Positions 35,558 through 44,569 are shown, counted from the first letter of the stretch. The stretch: 64,000 bases of DNA from Haladaptatus sp. QDMS2 (GCF_029338295.1 NZ_CP119791.1:558001-622000), one strand, 5' to 3'. Numbers and translations: made by a program. The notes: generated from the letters alone by a model not told the origin.

Positions 35558-36961
35558 ATGCGAACAGTTGCGTTCGACGGCCGAATGGGAGCGAGCGGGG
35601 ACATGCTCCTCGGCGCGCTGCTGGCGGCGGGTGCGTCTCCCGACGCCCTTGCGCCGGTCGAAGCCGCGCTCGACATCCGCTACGACGTTCGAACCGTGGA
35701 CAAAAACGGCATCTCGGCGACGAAGGTGGACGTCCTCCTCACCGACCAGCCGGAGGCTGCCCGCCGCACCCACGAGGATGCGGAGGGCTACGACTACGAC
35801 GAGGACGACGAGACGGAGCACGAGCATAGCCACGAGGACGGACACGACCATTCCCACGAGCATGGCCACGCACACGACCACGAACATGACCACGGCCACG
35901 AACACGGTCATACCCATTCACATGACCACGCTCACGACCACAGCCACGGGCACACACACGCCGAAGGTGCCGGCCCCCACCGCACCTACGCCGAAGTAAT
36001 CGAAATCGTCGAGCGGATGGAACTCCCGACGGCCGTCGAGCAGGACGCGAAAGCGGTCTTCAAAATCCTCGGTGAGGCCGAGGCGACGGTCCACGACACC
36101 GACTTGGACGATACGCATTTCCATGAGGTCGGTGCCGACGACGCCATCGCTGACGTGGTGGGCGCGTGTCTCCTCTTCGCCGACATCGCCCCCGAGCAAG
36201 TCGTGACGACGCCGCTTTCGGTCGGCGGCGGCGAGGCGGACATGGCCCACGGGCGGTATCCGATTCCGACCCCTGCGGTCGTCGAAATTGCGGCGCAGGC
36301 CGACTGGGAACTGCAGGGCGGTCCTGTCGAGGCCGAACTGCTCACGCCTACGGGCGCGGCGATTCTCGCCCACTTCGCGACGGGTGTCGACTCCCTGCCC
36401 GCGCTGAAACTCGAACAGTCCGGCTACGGCGCTGGCGGCTGGTCGTTCCCAGACCGTCCGAACGTCCTGCGGGCGATGGTCGGCGCGGCCCGCGGCGGCC
36501 TCGTCCAGGAGTCCATCACCGTTCTCGAAACGAACGTGGACGACGTTTCTCCCGAGATTCTCGGCGGCCTCCAGGACGCACTCTCCGAACGCGGCGCGCT
36601 CGACGTGAGCATCATCCCGATGACGATGAAGAAAGCACGCCCCGGCCACCTCGTGAAGGTCGTCGTCCGCGCGGAGGACGCAGACCGCGTCGCGAGGAAA
36701 CTCGCAGAAGAGACGGGCACGCTCGGCGTTCGCGAGATGGTCGTTCGCCATCGCTGGACGGCCAAGCGACACTTCGAGACGGTCACCCTCGACATCGATG
36801 GCGAAACGTACGACGTATCGGTCAAGCTGGCGACCGACACCGACGACGTCCGCTATGACGTGAGCGCGGAGTACGAGGACGCTGCGGCGGTGGCGGAGGC
36901 GACGGGCCTGCCAATCCGCGAAATCATGCGCCGGGCGGAGAACGCCGTCGACGACGCCTAA
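35558..36961 (+). CDS. larC: LarC-type nickel insertion protein with 47-residue His-rich insert
   Basis: A 467-residue protein of the LarC/DUF111 family. LarC is the CTP-dependent cyclometallase that inserts nickel into the pincer cofactor of lactate racemase-type enzymes. The N-terminal signature AFDGRMGASGDMLLGALLAA and the C-terminal ETNVDDVSPEILGG region are intact. Residues 88-134 contain 23 His alternating mainly with Asp, Glu and Gly, a likely metal-storage segment. No larA, larB or larE is in the window. It overlaps the convergent gene by four bases. Confidence 0.9.
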   Translation: MRTVAFDGRMGASGDMLLGALLAAGASPDALAPVEAALDIRYDVRTVDKNGISATKVDVLLTDQPEAARRTHEDAEGYDYDEDDETEHEHSHEDGHDHSHEHGHAHDHEHDHGHEHGHTHSHDHAHDHSHGHTHAEGAGPHRTYAEVIEIVERMELPTAVEQDAKAVFKILGEAEATVHDTDLDDTHFHEVGADDAIADVVGACLLFADIAPEQVVTTPLSVGGGEADMAHGRYPIPTPAVVEIAAQADWELQGGPVEAELLTPTGAAILAHFATGVDSLPALKLEQSGYGAGGWSFPDRPNVLRAMVGAARGGLVQESITVLETNVDDVSPEILGGLQDALSERGALDVSIIPMTMKKARPGHLVKVVVRAEDADRVARKLAEETGTLGVREMVVRHRWTAKRHFETVTLDIDGETYDVSVKLATDTDDVRYDVSAEYEDAAAVAEATGLPIREIMRRAENAVDDA

Positions 36962-37701
36962 TTCTCGCGTCGGTCGATTTCTGCTTTGTGTTCGACGAGT
37001 GCCTCTTCGAGCGTGAGTTCGCCCGTCGCGACTCGGCGGGCGAGTGCTTCCCCGATGGTTCGGTTCTCATCGGATTGCTCGCGCGAGCGGTTTTTGATGA
37101 CCTGTAACTCCCCGGCGGTCGGTTCGATGGTGCGCTCGGTCACGCGTTCGCCCGAGAGGTGGGCGATGTTGATGGCGGCGATGACGTCGCCCATCCCTCG
37201 CGCACCCGTCCCGAGGTAGGGAGTCGTACCAGTCTCGTCTACGAGTTCGATGGGAATGCCGTCCAGGTCGTCGATGAGTTTTGCCCCCTGTAATCGCGCG
37301 CCATCGCCGATTCTGACGAGCGGGTCGACCGCACCCTCGATTTCTTTCAGGATGATTGCTGCGGCCTGCGCCAGTGGGACGTGGAACGTGGCGATGATCA
37401 TCTCACCGTTCAACACCGCGATGCCGGGGCGTTCGCCGGGGTCGATGCCGACGATGGTGCGGCCGCCGCCGCTTCGCATGAGTGCAAGCGCCTCCTCGAC
37501 GGCCTGTCGGCACTCGTCTCCCGTCGTTCTGACGACGCTCACGTCGGTCGCCACCTCGTCGTTTTCGCCTGTGATGACGACCTTCGTCCCTGCTGGCAGG
37601 TCGTCGTCGGGTTCGATGGTGGTGAACTGCACCCCGCGCTCGCGCAGTTCCGCAACCGCCTCGTGATACACTTCGAAATCCGCAGTAGCGACGACTATCA
37701 C
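36958..37701 (-). CDS. RuvC/RNase H-fold-like archaeal protein
   Basis: A 247-residue protein. The first 75 residues are an alpha/beta domain, and residues about 84-100 read TIVGIDPGERPGIAVL, resembling the first catalytic strand of RuvC/RNase H-fold nucleases (D in GIDPG). Later acidic residues include VRIGDGARLQGAKLIDDLDG and GMGDVIAAINIA. Whether it is a nuclease is inference. It is divergent from radB, a recombination protein, which makes a DNA role attractive. Confidence 0.72.
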   Translation of the reverse strand: MIVVATADFEVYHEAVAELRERGVQFTTIEPDDDLPAGTKVVITGENDEVATDVSVVRTTGDECRQAVEEALALMRSGGGRTIVGIDPGERPGIAVLNGEMIIATFHVPLAQAAAIILKEIEGAVDPLVRIGDGARLQGAKLIDDLDGIPIELVDETGTTPYLGTGARGMGDVIAAINIAHLSGERVTERTIEPTAGELQVIKNRSREQSDENRTIGEALARRVATGELTLEEALVEHKAEIDRREN

Positions 37702-37750
37702 TCCCCTACTATCTGCGCCCCAGGTGACTAAATCCTTCGGCAGACCGGAC

Positions 37751-37775
37751 CCTTTTTGCTGAAGACGGCAAAAGG
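37751..37775. promoter_or_regulatory. Near-palindrome at the radB promoter
   Basis: CCTTTTTGC (37751-37759) and GCAAAAGG (37768-37775) form an inverted repeat with one bulged T, 7-31 bases before the radB GTG. The T-rich half sits where a leaderless TATA-type box is expected. It may be an operator or chance. Confidence 0.35.
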
Positions 37776-37781
37776 AAACCT

Positions 37782-38471
37782 GTGTCTAACGAGCCCGTTC
37801 CGACTGGTTGTGCTCCACTCGATTCGTTGCTCGGCGGCGGCTTCGAGCGCGGCACCGTGACCCAGATTTACGGCCCGCCAGCGTCCGGAAAGACCAATCT
37901 GGCGCTCGCCGCGGCCGTCGAAACCGCTGCCGCCGGTCGGACCGTCCTCTACATCGATACGGAAGGGCTCTCCATCGACCGATTTCAGCAACTCGCGGAG
38001 GGCCGGGGTGAAGATGTCTCCGAACTCGCCGCCAACATCGTCATCTCCGAGGCCCACGACTTCGCAGAACAGGAGGCTGCGGTCCGGGATGCGACTGAGC
38101 TCGCCGCCCGCGCGGACCTCATCGTCCTCGACAGCGCGACCGGTTTCTACCGCCTCGAACGGACGACCGAGGAGGAAGGCGAGGCCCTCAGGAAGGTCGC
38201 CAGACAGATGACGCACTTGCTGTCACTGGCCCGGAAACACGACCTCGCCGTGGTCATCACCAATCAGGTATTCACCGACCCTGAGGGAGATTCAGCGCGA
38301 CCCCTCGGCGGACACACCCTCGCCCACTGGACGGGGACGGTCCTCCGCCTCGACCGGTTCCGCGGCGGCAATCGCCGGGCGACCATCGAGAAACACCGGG
38401 CGAAAGCGACCGGTGAGTCGGCGCGATTCCAGATTACACAGCAGGGGCTCGTCGGCGTGGACGACATCTAA
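37782..38471 (+). CDS. radB: DNA repair and recombination protein RadB
   Basis: A 229-residue RecA-family protein, a RadA paralogue and mediator. GTG start at 37782. Walker A is YGPPASGKTN, Walker B LIVLDSATG, and the C-terminal region GHTLAHWTGTVLRLDRF is typical. RadB lacks the N-terminal HhH domain of RadA, as here. It is thought to assist RadA loading in homologous recombination. Confidence 0.95.
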   Translation: MSNEPVPTGCAPLDSLLGGGFERGTVTQIYGPPASGKTNLALAAAVETAAAGRTVLYIDTEGLSIDRFQQLAEGRGEDVSELAANIVISEAHDFAEQEAAVRDATELAARADLIVLDSATGFYRLERTTEEEGEALRKVARQMTHLLSLARKHDLAVVITNQVFTDPEGDSARPLGGHTLAHWTGTVLRLDRFRGGNRRATIEKHRAKATGESARFQITQQGLVGVDDI

Positions 38472-38494
38472 AAAACGAGACTGCGGGGTGTTCT

Positions 38495-39640
38495 CTATAA
38501 TTCGCCGAGTTTACGAAGCAACTGCCCCTTGTAAATCTCGTCTGAACGCATGTCTTTCATCTCGATGACGTTGCGTTCGAGTTTATCGAGTGCGACGTAG
38601 AAGGCGTTCTCTGCGCCGTAGCCTTCGCCGGAGCCGGCTACCTGGCCGCGGTCAGACCGAATGCGAATCTGACACTGGATGAGCGGGGTGCCGCGGAGTT
38701 TCTCCTTGTGTTCGTGGAACCGAACGTGGGCGTGCTGGACCGTCATCCGCTGGTACTTGTCCACGACGGCTTCGATGCTCTCGCGAATCTCGTCGCGGCT
38801 GAGCGTTTCGAGCAGGTTGACGTTGGTAATCTGGACGTCGAGGTGTTCTTCCTCCGTGTAACTCAGTGCACGCAGGACGTCGGTCTTGGTCAGCACGCCG
38901 GCGATGAGATTGTCGTTCTCCTCGGGCGTGACGACGAGGCCTGCGTAGTCGTTTTCGAGCATCCCGGAGACGGCGTCACGCACAGACGCGCCGAGCGTAA
39001 TCGTGCGCACGGGACTGCTCATGATGTCGTAAACGGGCAGGTCGAGCATTCGCTCGATGTCGCCGGAGCGCTCGCCCGTCGTCGCTTTGTTCATGTCGCG
39101 AACGACGAAATCGACGATGTCGTGGGTCGTGACCATCCCGGTCAAGTGGCCGTCGTCGTTGACCACGGGGAGGCGGGAGACGCCGTGTTCGCGCAGGAGG
39201 TTGATGGCCTGCCCGACCCGGTCTGTCTCGTGGACGGAGACGACGTTATCGGTATAGATCTGGTCGACGGTGAGGACGTCTAAGTTCTCCAGGACGGCTT
39301 CCAGAATGGCGTCTGCGGTGACGATTCCCCAGAGCGCATCGGCTTCGAAGACGGGGGCGACTTTCGTCCCGCCTTCGACCAGCATCCGGGCGACTTCGCG
39401 GATGTTGGTGGTTCGTTCGACCTTCGGGGCGGACTTCATCAACGCGGCCACTTTCGTCGAGTCTTCGACGTGTGACTGGAGCAGTTCGCGCTGGGTCACG
39501 AGGCCGGCGTACTCGCCGTCGTTCGTGACGATGATACCCTTCGGGTTCTCCCGTTCGAAAATTGACCGCACTTTACCCAGTCGCTGGTCGACATCGACTT
39601 CGACAAAATCGTTAGTGGCAATATCAGCAATGTCCATCAA
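38495..39640 (-). CDS. Four-CBS-domain protein with HPF/RaiA-like C-terminal domain
   Basis: A 381-residue cytosolic protein. Four CBS repeats occupy about 5-57, 66-119, 127-183 and 205-262; CBS pairs bind adenine nucleotides. Residues about 267-365 (DVQITNVNLLETLSRDEIRE ... ENAFYVALDKLERNVIEMK) follow the strand-helix-strand pattern and the A-x-D-K-L-E-R ending of the hibernation-promoting factor/RaiA fold. An energy-sensing ribosome hibernation role is inferred. ATG at 39637 is an alternative start. Confidence 0.82.
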   Translation of the reverse strand: MMDIADIATNDFVEVDVDQRLGKVRSIFERENPKGIIVTNDGEYAGLVTQRELLQSHVEDSTKVAALMKSAPKVERTTNIREVARMLVEGGTKVAPVFEADALWGIVTADAILEAVLENLDVLTVDQIYTDNVVSVHETDRVGQAINLLREHGVSRLPVVNDDGHLTGMVTTHDIVDFVVRDMNKATTGERSGDIERMLDLPVYDIMSSPVRTITLGASVRDAVSGMLENDYAGLVVTPEENDNLIAGVLTKTDVLRALSYTEEEHLDVQITNVNLLETLSRDEIRESIEAVVDKYQRMTVQHAHVRFHEHKEKLRGTPLIQCQIRIRSDRGQVAGSGEGYGAENAFYVALDKLERNVIEMKDMRSDEIYKGQLLRKLGEL

Positions 39641-39734
39641 TTCATCCCCAGATTGTCAAAGGTGCGCAGGCCTAATGAAATCTAGGGCCAACCCGGCGAC
39701 AAGACCTATATCGTGCGAGTCCCTATCACACCGA

Positions 39735-40049
39735 GTGATACCGGACATTGGGGTGTTCGGCCCGTACACGTATCTCGTCACAGAACTCCTCTGGGGGTCG
39801 GTGGCGCTTGTTCTTCTCTGGTACTCGAACGCCTGGCGAGCGGCGGCCAGAACCGTCGCGGTTCTCTACCCCTTCGCGTACGTCTGGGACTGGTATACGC
39901 TCACCGTCGGCGTCTTCGCGATTCCGCTCCGAACGGGGGTCGATTTGCTAGGAATTCCCATCGAGGAACACATCTTCATGCTCGTCGTGCCAGCGATGGT
40001 CATCGGCACGCACGAGTCACTGAAAAAGCGGCTCGACGACTCAGAGTAG
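39735..40049 (+). CDS. Lycopene cyclase-domain protein, single domain
   Basis: A 104-residue membrane protein from a GTG at 39735 (MIPDIGVFGPYTYLVTELLW). Three helices are visible, with the motif GIPIEEHIFMLVVPAM, including the conserved PxEE of heterodimeric or fused archaeal/fungal-type lycopene beta-cyclases. The full archaeal cyclase has two such units. This single unit would need a partner or homodimer, or do another isoprenoid reaction. It overlaps the convergent crcB end by nine bases. Confidence 0.75.
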   Translation: MIPDIGVFGPYTYLVTELLWGSVALVLLWYSNAWRAAARTVAVLYPFAYVWDWYTLTVGVFAIPLRTGVDLLGIPIEEHIFMLVVPAMVIGTHESLKKRLDDSE

Positions 40050-40391
40050 GGCGGCGACGAGCCAGCCCGTACCGACCGCCAGCAAGCAGGCCGCGAGATT
40101 CCCCGCCGCGTTCAGGGCCGTGAGTCCGTGTTCGCCACGCTCCCAGAGCAGACTCGTCTCGACCGAGAACGACGAGAACGTCGTGAACGCGCCACAGGCC
40201 CCTGTCCCGACGAGGAGCATGACGTCGTCGCCCACACCGACGAAGGTGAGCGTCCCGAGGACGAAACTCCCGACGACGTTGACGGTGAGGTTGCCATAGG
40301 GCAGTCGTCCCTCGGGGACTCGTCCCGCGACGAGGTAGCGGGCCATCGCGCCGAGTGCTCCGCCGAGACCGACGAGGTACGCGGGATTCAC
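40041..40391 (-). CDS. crcB: CrcB/Fluc fluoride channel subunit A
   Basis: A 116-residue four-helix protein. The Fluc signatures are GNLTVNVVGSFVLG (pore Asn) and GAFTTFSSFSVET (Phe-box and central sodium region). Fluc channels export fluoride as dual-topology dimers; here two adjacent genes probably form a heterodimer. Its start overlaps the preceding crcB stop by four bases. Confidence 0.93.
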   Translation of the reverse strand: MNPAYLVGLGGALGAMARYLVAGRVPEGRLPYGNLTVNVVGSFVLGTLTFVGVGDDVMLLVGTGACGAFTTFSSFSVETSLLWERGEHGLTALNAAGNLAACLLAVGTGWLVAALL

Positions 40392-40792
40392 GACTCCACC
40401 TCTCGATTCCCCGGGGTGGCACCGGGGAGGGATTGTGCGAGGAACCGTCCGACGAACACGGCGGCGAAGCCGAGTGCGTAGTTCGCGACGACGTTCACCA
40501 GCGCGAGTTCCGGCGAGAGCGCCGTCTCGACGGCGAACGTGGAGTAGGTCGTGAGCGAGGAGAGAAATCCGGTCGTCATGGCGAGGCGAAGTGGTCGGGA
40601 GACGACGCCGAGAAATCGCTGTTCGTAGACGAAAAAGCCGAGCAGCAGACTGCCGACGACGTTCACGACCAGCGTGCCCGGAATCCCCGGGAGCACCGTA
40701 CTCGTGGCGTAGCGAAGGTTCGCACCCGCAAAGCCCCCCACCGCGATGAGCGTGAGTGCTTCTGCGGTCGCGAGGGGGTGGTCTCTACTCAT
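40388..40792 (-). CDS. crcB: CrcB/Fluc fluoride channel subunit B
   Basis: A 134-residue partner of the neighbouring CrcB. It shows GTLVVNVVGSLLLG and SLTTYSTFAVETAL, four hydrophobic helices and a short N-terminal acidic/His stretch (MSRDHPLATAEALTLI). It is the first gene of the pair. No fluoride riboswitch consensus was found in its upstream region. Confidence 0.92.
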   Translation of the reverse strand: MSRDHPLATAEALTLIAVGGFAGANLRYATSTVLPGIPGTLVVNVVGSLLLGFFVYEQRFLGVVSRPLRLAMTTGFLSSLTTYSTFAVETALSPELALVNVVANYALGFAAVFVGRFLAQSLPGATPGNREVES

Positions 40793-40899
40793 GCGACTAT
40801 TCGAGGGTGGGTGAGGCCAGTATAAGATTGTGGTGAAGTCACGGGCGAGACCAATACTGTCAAATAGCTAACCACAAGTTGGTAGTTTGCACTGAAACG

Positions 40900-41661
40900 A
40901 TGTCCTCCACCATCGATGCAGCTGCCCTCACGAAGCGATACGGGCAGACAACGGCCGTCGACGCCCTCTCCCTCTCGATTCCCGCCGGCACCGTGTACGG
41001 CTTTCTCGGCCCGAACGGCGCAGGAAAAACGACCACAATGCGGATGCTCACGGGCCTCACGCGCCCGACGAGCGGCACGGTCCGCATCAACGGCATCGAG
41101 GCGAACAACCGCACTGCGATTCGGTCGCAGTTCGGCTACCTCCCCGAAGAACCGCCCCTTTACGACGAGTTGACCGGATTCGAGCAACTCGACTACATCG
41201 CCGGTCTCAGGGATTTAGACCCGGAAACGGCGCGAGCACGCGCCGACGACCTCCTCTCACGACTCGACCTCGCTGCCGACGCCGGAGAACCCATCGGCGA
41301 GTACTCGAAAGGGATGCGCCAGAAACTCGCCTTCGTTCAGGCCGTCCTCCACGACCCGCCCGTCCTCCTGCTCGACGAACCGACGAGTGGCCTCGACCCC
41401 CGCGCGGCGCGGACGCTGCGCGAGCTAATCACCGCGTACGCAGACGAAGGGACGACCATCTTCCTCTCTACGCACATTCTCCCCGTCGTCGAGGAACTCG
41501 CGGATACCATCGGCGTCCTCGCCGACGGGAAACTCGTCGCTGAGGGGGCACCCGAGACGCTCACGCGCCGGGCCGAAACCGGCGAGGAGCGCACCCTCGA
41601 GGAGGCGTTCCTCGAAGTGACGGACGAACTGCGGCCCGAAGACGGAGCGACCGATGCCTGA
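40900..41661 (+). CDS. ABC transporter ATPase, ABC-2 exporter type
   Basis: A 253-residue ATPase starting MSSTIDAAALTKRYGQTTAV. Walker A is GPNGAGKTT, the signature YSKGMRQKL, and Walker B VLLLDEPTSGLD, followed by switch His in LSTHILPVVEEL. It pairs with the following permease, whose start overlaps by eight bases. The cargo is unknown; bacitracin/Nat-type exporters are the nearest class. Confidence 0.92.
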   Translation: MSSTIDAAALTKRYGQTTAVDALSLSIPAGTVYGFLGPNGAGKTTTMRMLTGLTRPTSGTVRINGIEANNRTAIRSQFGYLPEEPPLYDELTGFEQLDYIAGLRDLDPETARARADDLLSRLDLAADAGEPIGEYSKGMRQKLAFVQAVLHDPPVLLLDEPTSGLDPRAARTLRELITAYADEGTTIFLSTHILPVVEELADTIGVLADGKLVAEGAPETLTRRAETGEERTLEEAFLEVTDELRPEDGATDA

Positions 41662-43408
41662 GGCGGACTGGCTCAGGCAGGGCGGCTCCATCGGACGCAC
41701 CGAATTTCGCCGGACCGTCCGGGCGCTTCGCGCAGACCGGGCGCGCTTCGCGCTCATCGGCTTCGGACTGGTCGCGATGACCCTGTTCATGTCCGCAGGT
41801 GCGTTCTTCTTCGCGGTCGTCCTTCGGGACGTTTCGACGCCCATCGAACTCCCCGCGACAGTCTACGGGACGCTGTCGCTGTTCTGGTTCTTCGCCGTGT
41901 TCTTGTTCACCCAGCGAATCAGCTCTCAGCGCCCGCGCATCGACGCAGACGAACTCATGCGTGCGACCGTCTCGACTCGCGCGATCGCCACCGGCCTCGT
42001 CATCGCCGAGTTCTTCCGGGCGGCCACCTACCTCACGCTCCCGTCGCTGCTCCTCTCCGGGGCGGTCGTCTACGGGCTTCGTGCCCCCCTGCTCCTCGTC
42101 TCACTCCCCGTCGCGGTGCTGGTCTGGGTGCTCACCGCCGTCATCGTCGGGGCCGTCCTCGGATTCGGCGGCGCGTTGCTCGTCGCCAAATCCCGCTTCG
42201 TCGCCCGCCACAAGACCGTCCTCGGGTCGGTCGCGGCCCTCCTCGCCATGGGTGGCTATTTCGTCTTTCAGATTCCACAGGGTCCGTCGGTAGCACTCCT
42301 CGCGTGGACGCCCTTCGGCTGGTTCATCGACGTCGTGACGCTCGGCTCGCCCATCGCGAGTTCACCCCTCCGAGTAGTCGGTGGCCTGCTCACCGTCGGT
42401 TGTCTCGTCGTCGGCGGTGGCTGGCTAGTCGAACGCATCACCGCAGAACTGTGGTTCACCGACCCGGTAGACCCGGACGAAACGCCTGCTGAACCCGCTC
42501 GCGCGACGGCTCCGACCGCCGATTCGCTCGCCGAAGCGACCCACCCGCTCTCGATACCGGCTGGTATCCTGAGCCAGCCGACCCGCCGCGTGGCCCAGCT
42601 CGCGCTCGTTCGAACCCGCAGAGACCCTCATCGGCTCTTGTTCCTGTTTTTCCCACTGATTTTCCTCACGAGTTTCCTCGGCCCGGTGGTCAGGAACCCG
42701 GAACTGCTCCGCTTGGTCGCGCCGCCGGCACTCGCGCTCCTCCTTCCATGGCTCGCAGGCGGCCTGTTCGCGCTGAACCCACTCGGCGATGAAGGCGCCC
42801 TGCTGCCGGGAACGCTGACCGCCATCCCCTCTGGCAGTCACTACGTCCGCGGCCTCGCCTCCCCTGGACTCCTGCTCTGTTTGCCACTCGCGCTCGCCCT
42901 GCCTGCGGTGTCGGGGCTGGTCAGCCCCTACTCACTGAGACAAATCGGCGCACTCACCGCGTTGAGTGCGCTCCTCACGCTCTGTGCGGTCGCGCTCGCA
43001 CCCGCTATCGGCATGCGGTTTCCTCGGTTCAGCGCGATAACGACCCGCCGCAGCCGCGACATCGTTCCCCCGAGCCTGTCGGCTGTGGCGCTCTACTCGC
43101 TGTCTACGGCCGGTCTCGGCGCGGTGGCCGCGGCGTCGCTACTCGTTCCCGCGACGGCGCGAATGCTCGCCAGAGTCGTCTTCTCGCTCATCCCCGGGGC
43201 GATTCTCTCCATCCTGGCGAACCAGGGACTTTCCGTGCTCTCTGGTCCGGCATATTGGTTCGCGGGCGTTGGCCCCCACATCACCGACCTCTCGCTCTCC
43301 GCGGTTCGGTGGGGCGGGTACGCCGTCCCAATGGCGCTCGCCTGCTTGCTCGCACTCGTCGGGTACCGCAACGCGGTTACCCGTTTCAACCGATACACCA
43401 TCGCGTAG
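41654..43408 (+). CDS. ABC-2-type exporter permease
   Basis: A 584-residue membrane protein with about twelve hydrophobic segments in two sets. The middle (about 275-310) is a hydrophilic linker, and RTRRDPHRLLFLFFPLIFL opens the second half. The doubled arrangement suggests a fused pair of permease units. It is co-transcribed with the ATPase by an eight-base overlap. Cargo unknown. Confidence 0.82.
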   Translation: MPEADWLRQGGSIGRTEFRRTVRALRADRARFALIGFGLVAMTLFMSAGAFFFAVVLRDVSTPIELPATVYGTLSLFWFFAVFLFTQRISSQRPRIDADELMRATVSTRAIATGLVIAEFFRAATYLTLPSLLLSGAVVYGLRAPLLLVSLPVAVLVWVLTAVIVGAVLGFGGALLVAKSRFVARHKTVLGSVAALLAMGGYFVFQIPQGPSVALLAWTPFGWFIDVVTLGSPIASSPLRVVGGLLTVGCLVVGGGWLVERITAELWFTDPVDPDETPAEPARATAPTADSLAEATHPLSIPAGILSQPTRRVAQLALVRTRRDPHRLLFLFFPLIFLTSFLGPVVRNPELLRLVAPPALALLLPWLAGGLFALNPLGDEGALLPGTLTAIPSGSHYVRGLASPGLLLCLPLALALPAVSGLVSPYSLRQIGALTALSALLTLCAVALAPAIGMRFPRFSAITTRRSRDIVPPSLSAVALYSLSTAGLGAVAAASLLVPATARMLARVVFSLIPGAILSILANQGLSVLSGPAYWFAGVGPHITDLSLSAVRWGGYAVPMALACLLALVGYRNAVTRFNRYTIA

Positions 43409-43492
43409 CCACTGTGGCGGCCTACATGACGTACAACTTATCAAAACCCAGTAACACATTTTATTGCTCGGTCGGTCGAACTAGCAGGGGCA

Positions 43493-43702
43493 ATGACCGC
43501 TGTAAAAATCATCAAAGTGCTCGGCACGTCGTCTGAATCCTGGGAAGCCGCCGCGAAGGAGGCCGTCAAAGTAGCCGCCAAGTCGGTCGAAGACATCCAC
43601 GGCGTCGAAGTCGAAGATTGGACGGCAGACGTAGAAAACGGGGAAATCGTGATGTACAAGGCGACGGTGGAAATCGCCTTCCCAGTCCACGAGGAAATGT
43701 AA
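43493..43702 (+). CDS. Dodecin, flavin-storage protein
   Basis: A 69-residue protein, MTAVKIIKVLGTSSESWEAA, with the dodecin pattern VVEIDWTADVENG-like segment around VEDWTADVENGEIVMYKATV. Dodecins assemble as dodecamers and bind riboflavin and related flavins; the haloarchaeal form stores riboflavin. The Trp in VEDWTAD matches the flavin-stacking residue. A TATA-like CATTTTATTG lies about 35 bases upstream. Confidence 0.95.
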   Translation: MTAVKIIKVLGTSSESWEAAAKEAVKVAAKSVEDIHGVEVEDWTADVENGEIVMYKATVEIAFPVHEEM

Positions 43703-43757
43703 CCGCGAAAAAATACGTCCGAAGGGGAGTTGGCAATGGGGGTACGGGCTCCAGTTT

Positions 43758-44192
43758 TTACATCCCGTAGTCGGGATTCGACTCGACGAGGAACAGGGTG
43801 TTCCCCTCCACGTCTCTTGCGATGGCCTCGGTGCCGTAGTCTTGCGTTTTTGGCTCGCTAACGAACTCGACGCCCCGAGCGCGCAGGTCCTCGTAGGCGG
43901 CTTGACAGTCCTCCACCGCGTAGACGAGCATCGGGTTGTTTCCCACGAGGGGACGCAGTTGTTCCTCGTCTCGTCCGCCGTACCACGAGATGTCGTGTAG
44001 TGCGATTTCAACGCCCTCCTGTCCCGGTACGGCGATGGTCACCCACCGGTCGCCCTCCTCCTCCATTGGGATGTCAGCCTTCAGTTCGAAGCCGAGTTTC
44101 TCCGTGTAGAACGCGAGAACGGCATCCTGGTCTTCGACGATTAACGACGCGTGGGTCAGGCCCGAAATCGGGCTCATCTGGGTCTTGCTCAT
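43758..44192 (-). CDS. VOC-family (glyoxalase/bleomycin resistance fold) protein
   Basis: A 144-residue protein with two beta-alpha-beta-beta-beta units. The first contains LTHASLIVEDQDAVLAFYTE and the second DCQAAYEDLRARGVEFVSEP and GNTLFLVES. His/Glu residues at the expected metal positions suggest a metal-dependent enzyme. The substrate is unknown. Confidence 0.87.
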   Translation of the reverse strand: MSKTQMSPISGLTHASLIVEDQDAVLAFYTEKLGFELKADIPMEEEGDRWVTIAVPGQEGVEIALHDISWYGGRDEEQLRPLVGNNPMLVYAVEDCQAAYEDLRARGVEFVSEPKTQDYGTEAIARDVEGNTLFLVESNPDYGM

Positions 44193-44335
44193 GGTGACTT
44201 CCTCCGCAAATTGAGTACGACGGAAGTGGGGTTATTCGTGCGCCAAGTGCGGAGTGAAAGTGATTTTCAGAGGTGGTGATTTTGCCCGTCTGAGCCACCC
44301 GAAAGCACTTGTTCTCTCCTGTCAACCCCTCAAGT

Positions 44336-44569
44336 ATGCTGTACGATGTCCCCTCCCCTACCCACGGCTACATGCCCGTCGTCCTCGTATTCTGGCTGTA
44401 CGTCGGGGTGACGCTCGCCATCACGCTTGCCATCACCTTCGCGCTGGGGGCCGTTGGCGTTCCCTTCAACATGGGAGTCCTGGTGTTCGTCGGGGTCGGC
44501 ATCCTTCTGCTCCCGGTGTTCCTCCCCAAGTTCCGACAACGATTGCCGGGACGAGTCGAGGCGGAGTGA
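44336..44569 (+). CDS. Small two-helix membrane protein
   Basis: A 77-residue protein starting MLYDVPSPTHGYMPVVLVFW. Two hydrophobic helices (about 14-40 and 46-62) are followed by a basic C-terminus (FRQRLPGRVEAE). No family motif was recognised. The start is chosen because it directly precedes the first helix; an upstream in-frame ATG adds nine residues. Confidence 0.65.
   Translation: MLYDVPSPTHGYMPVVLVFWLYVGVTLAITLAITFALGAVGVPFNMGVLVFVGVGILLLPVFLPKFRQRLPGRVEAE

Noticed and set aside
40793-40899. Possible fluoride riboswitch before crcB
   Set aside because: The conserved pseudoknot elements of the crcB RNA motif are not visible on the minus strand.
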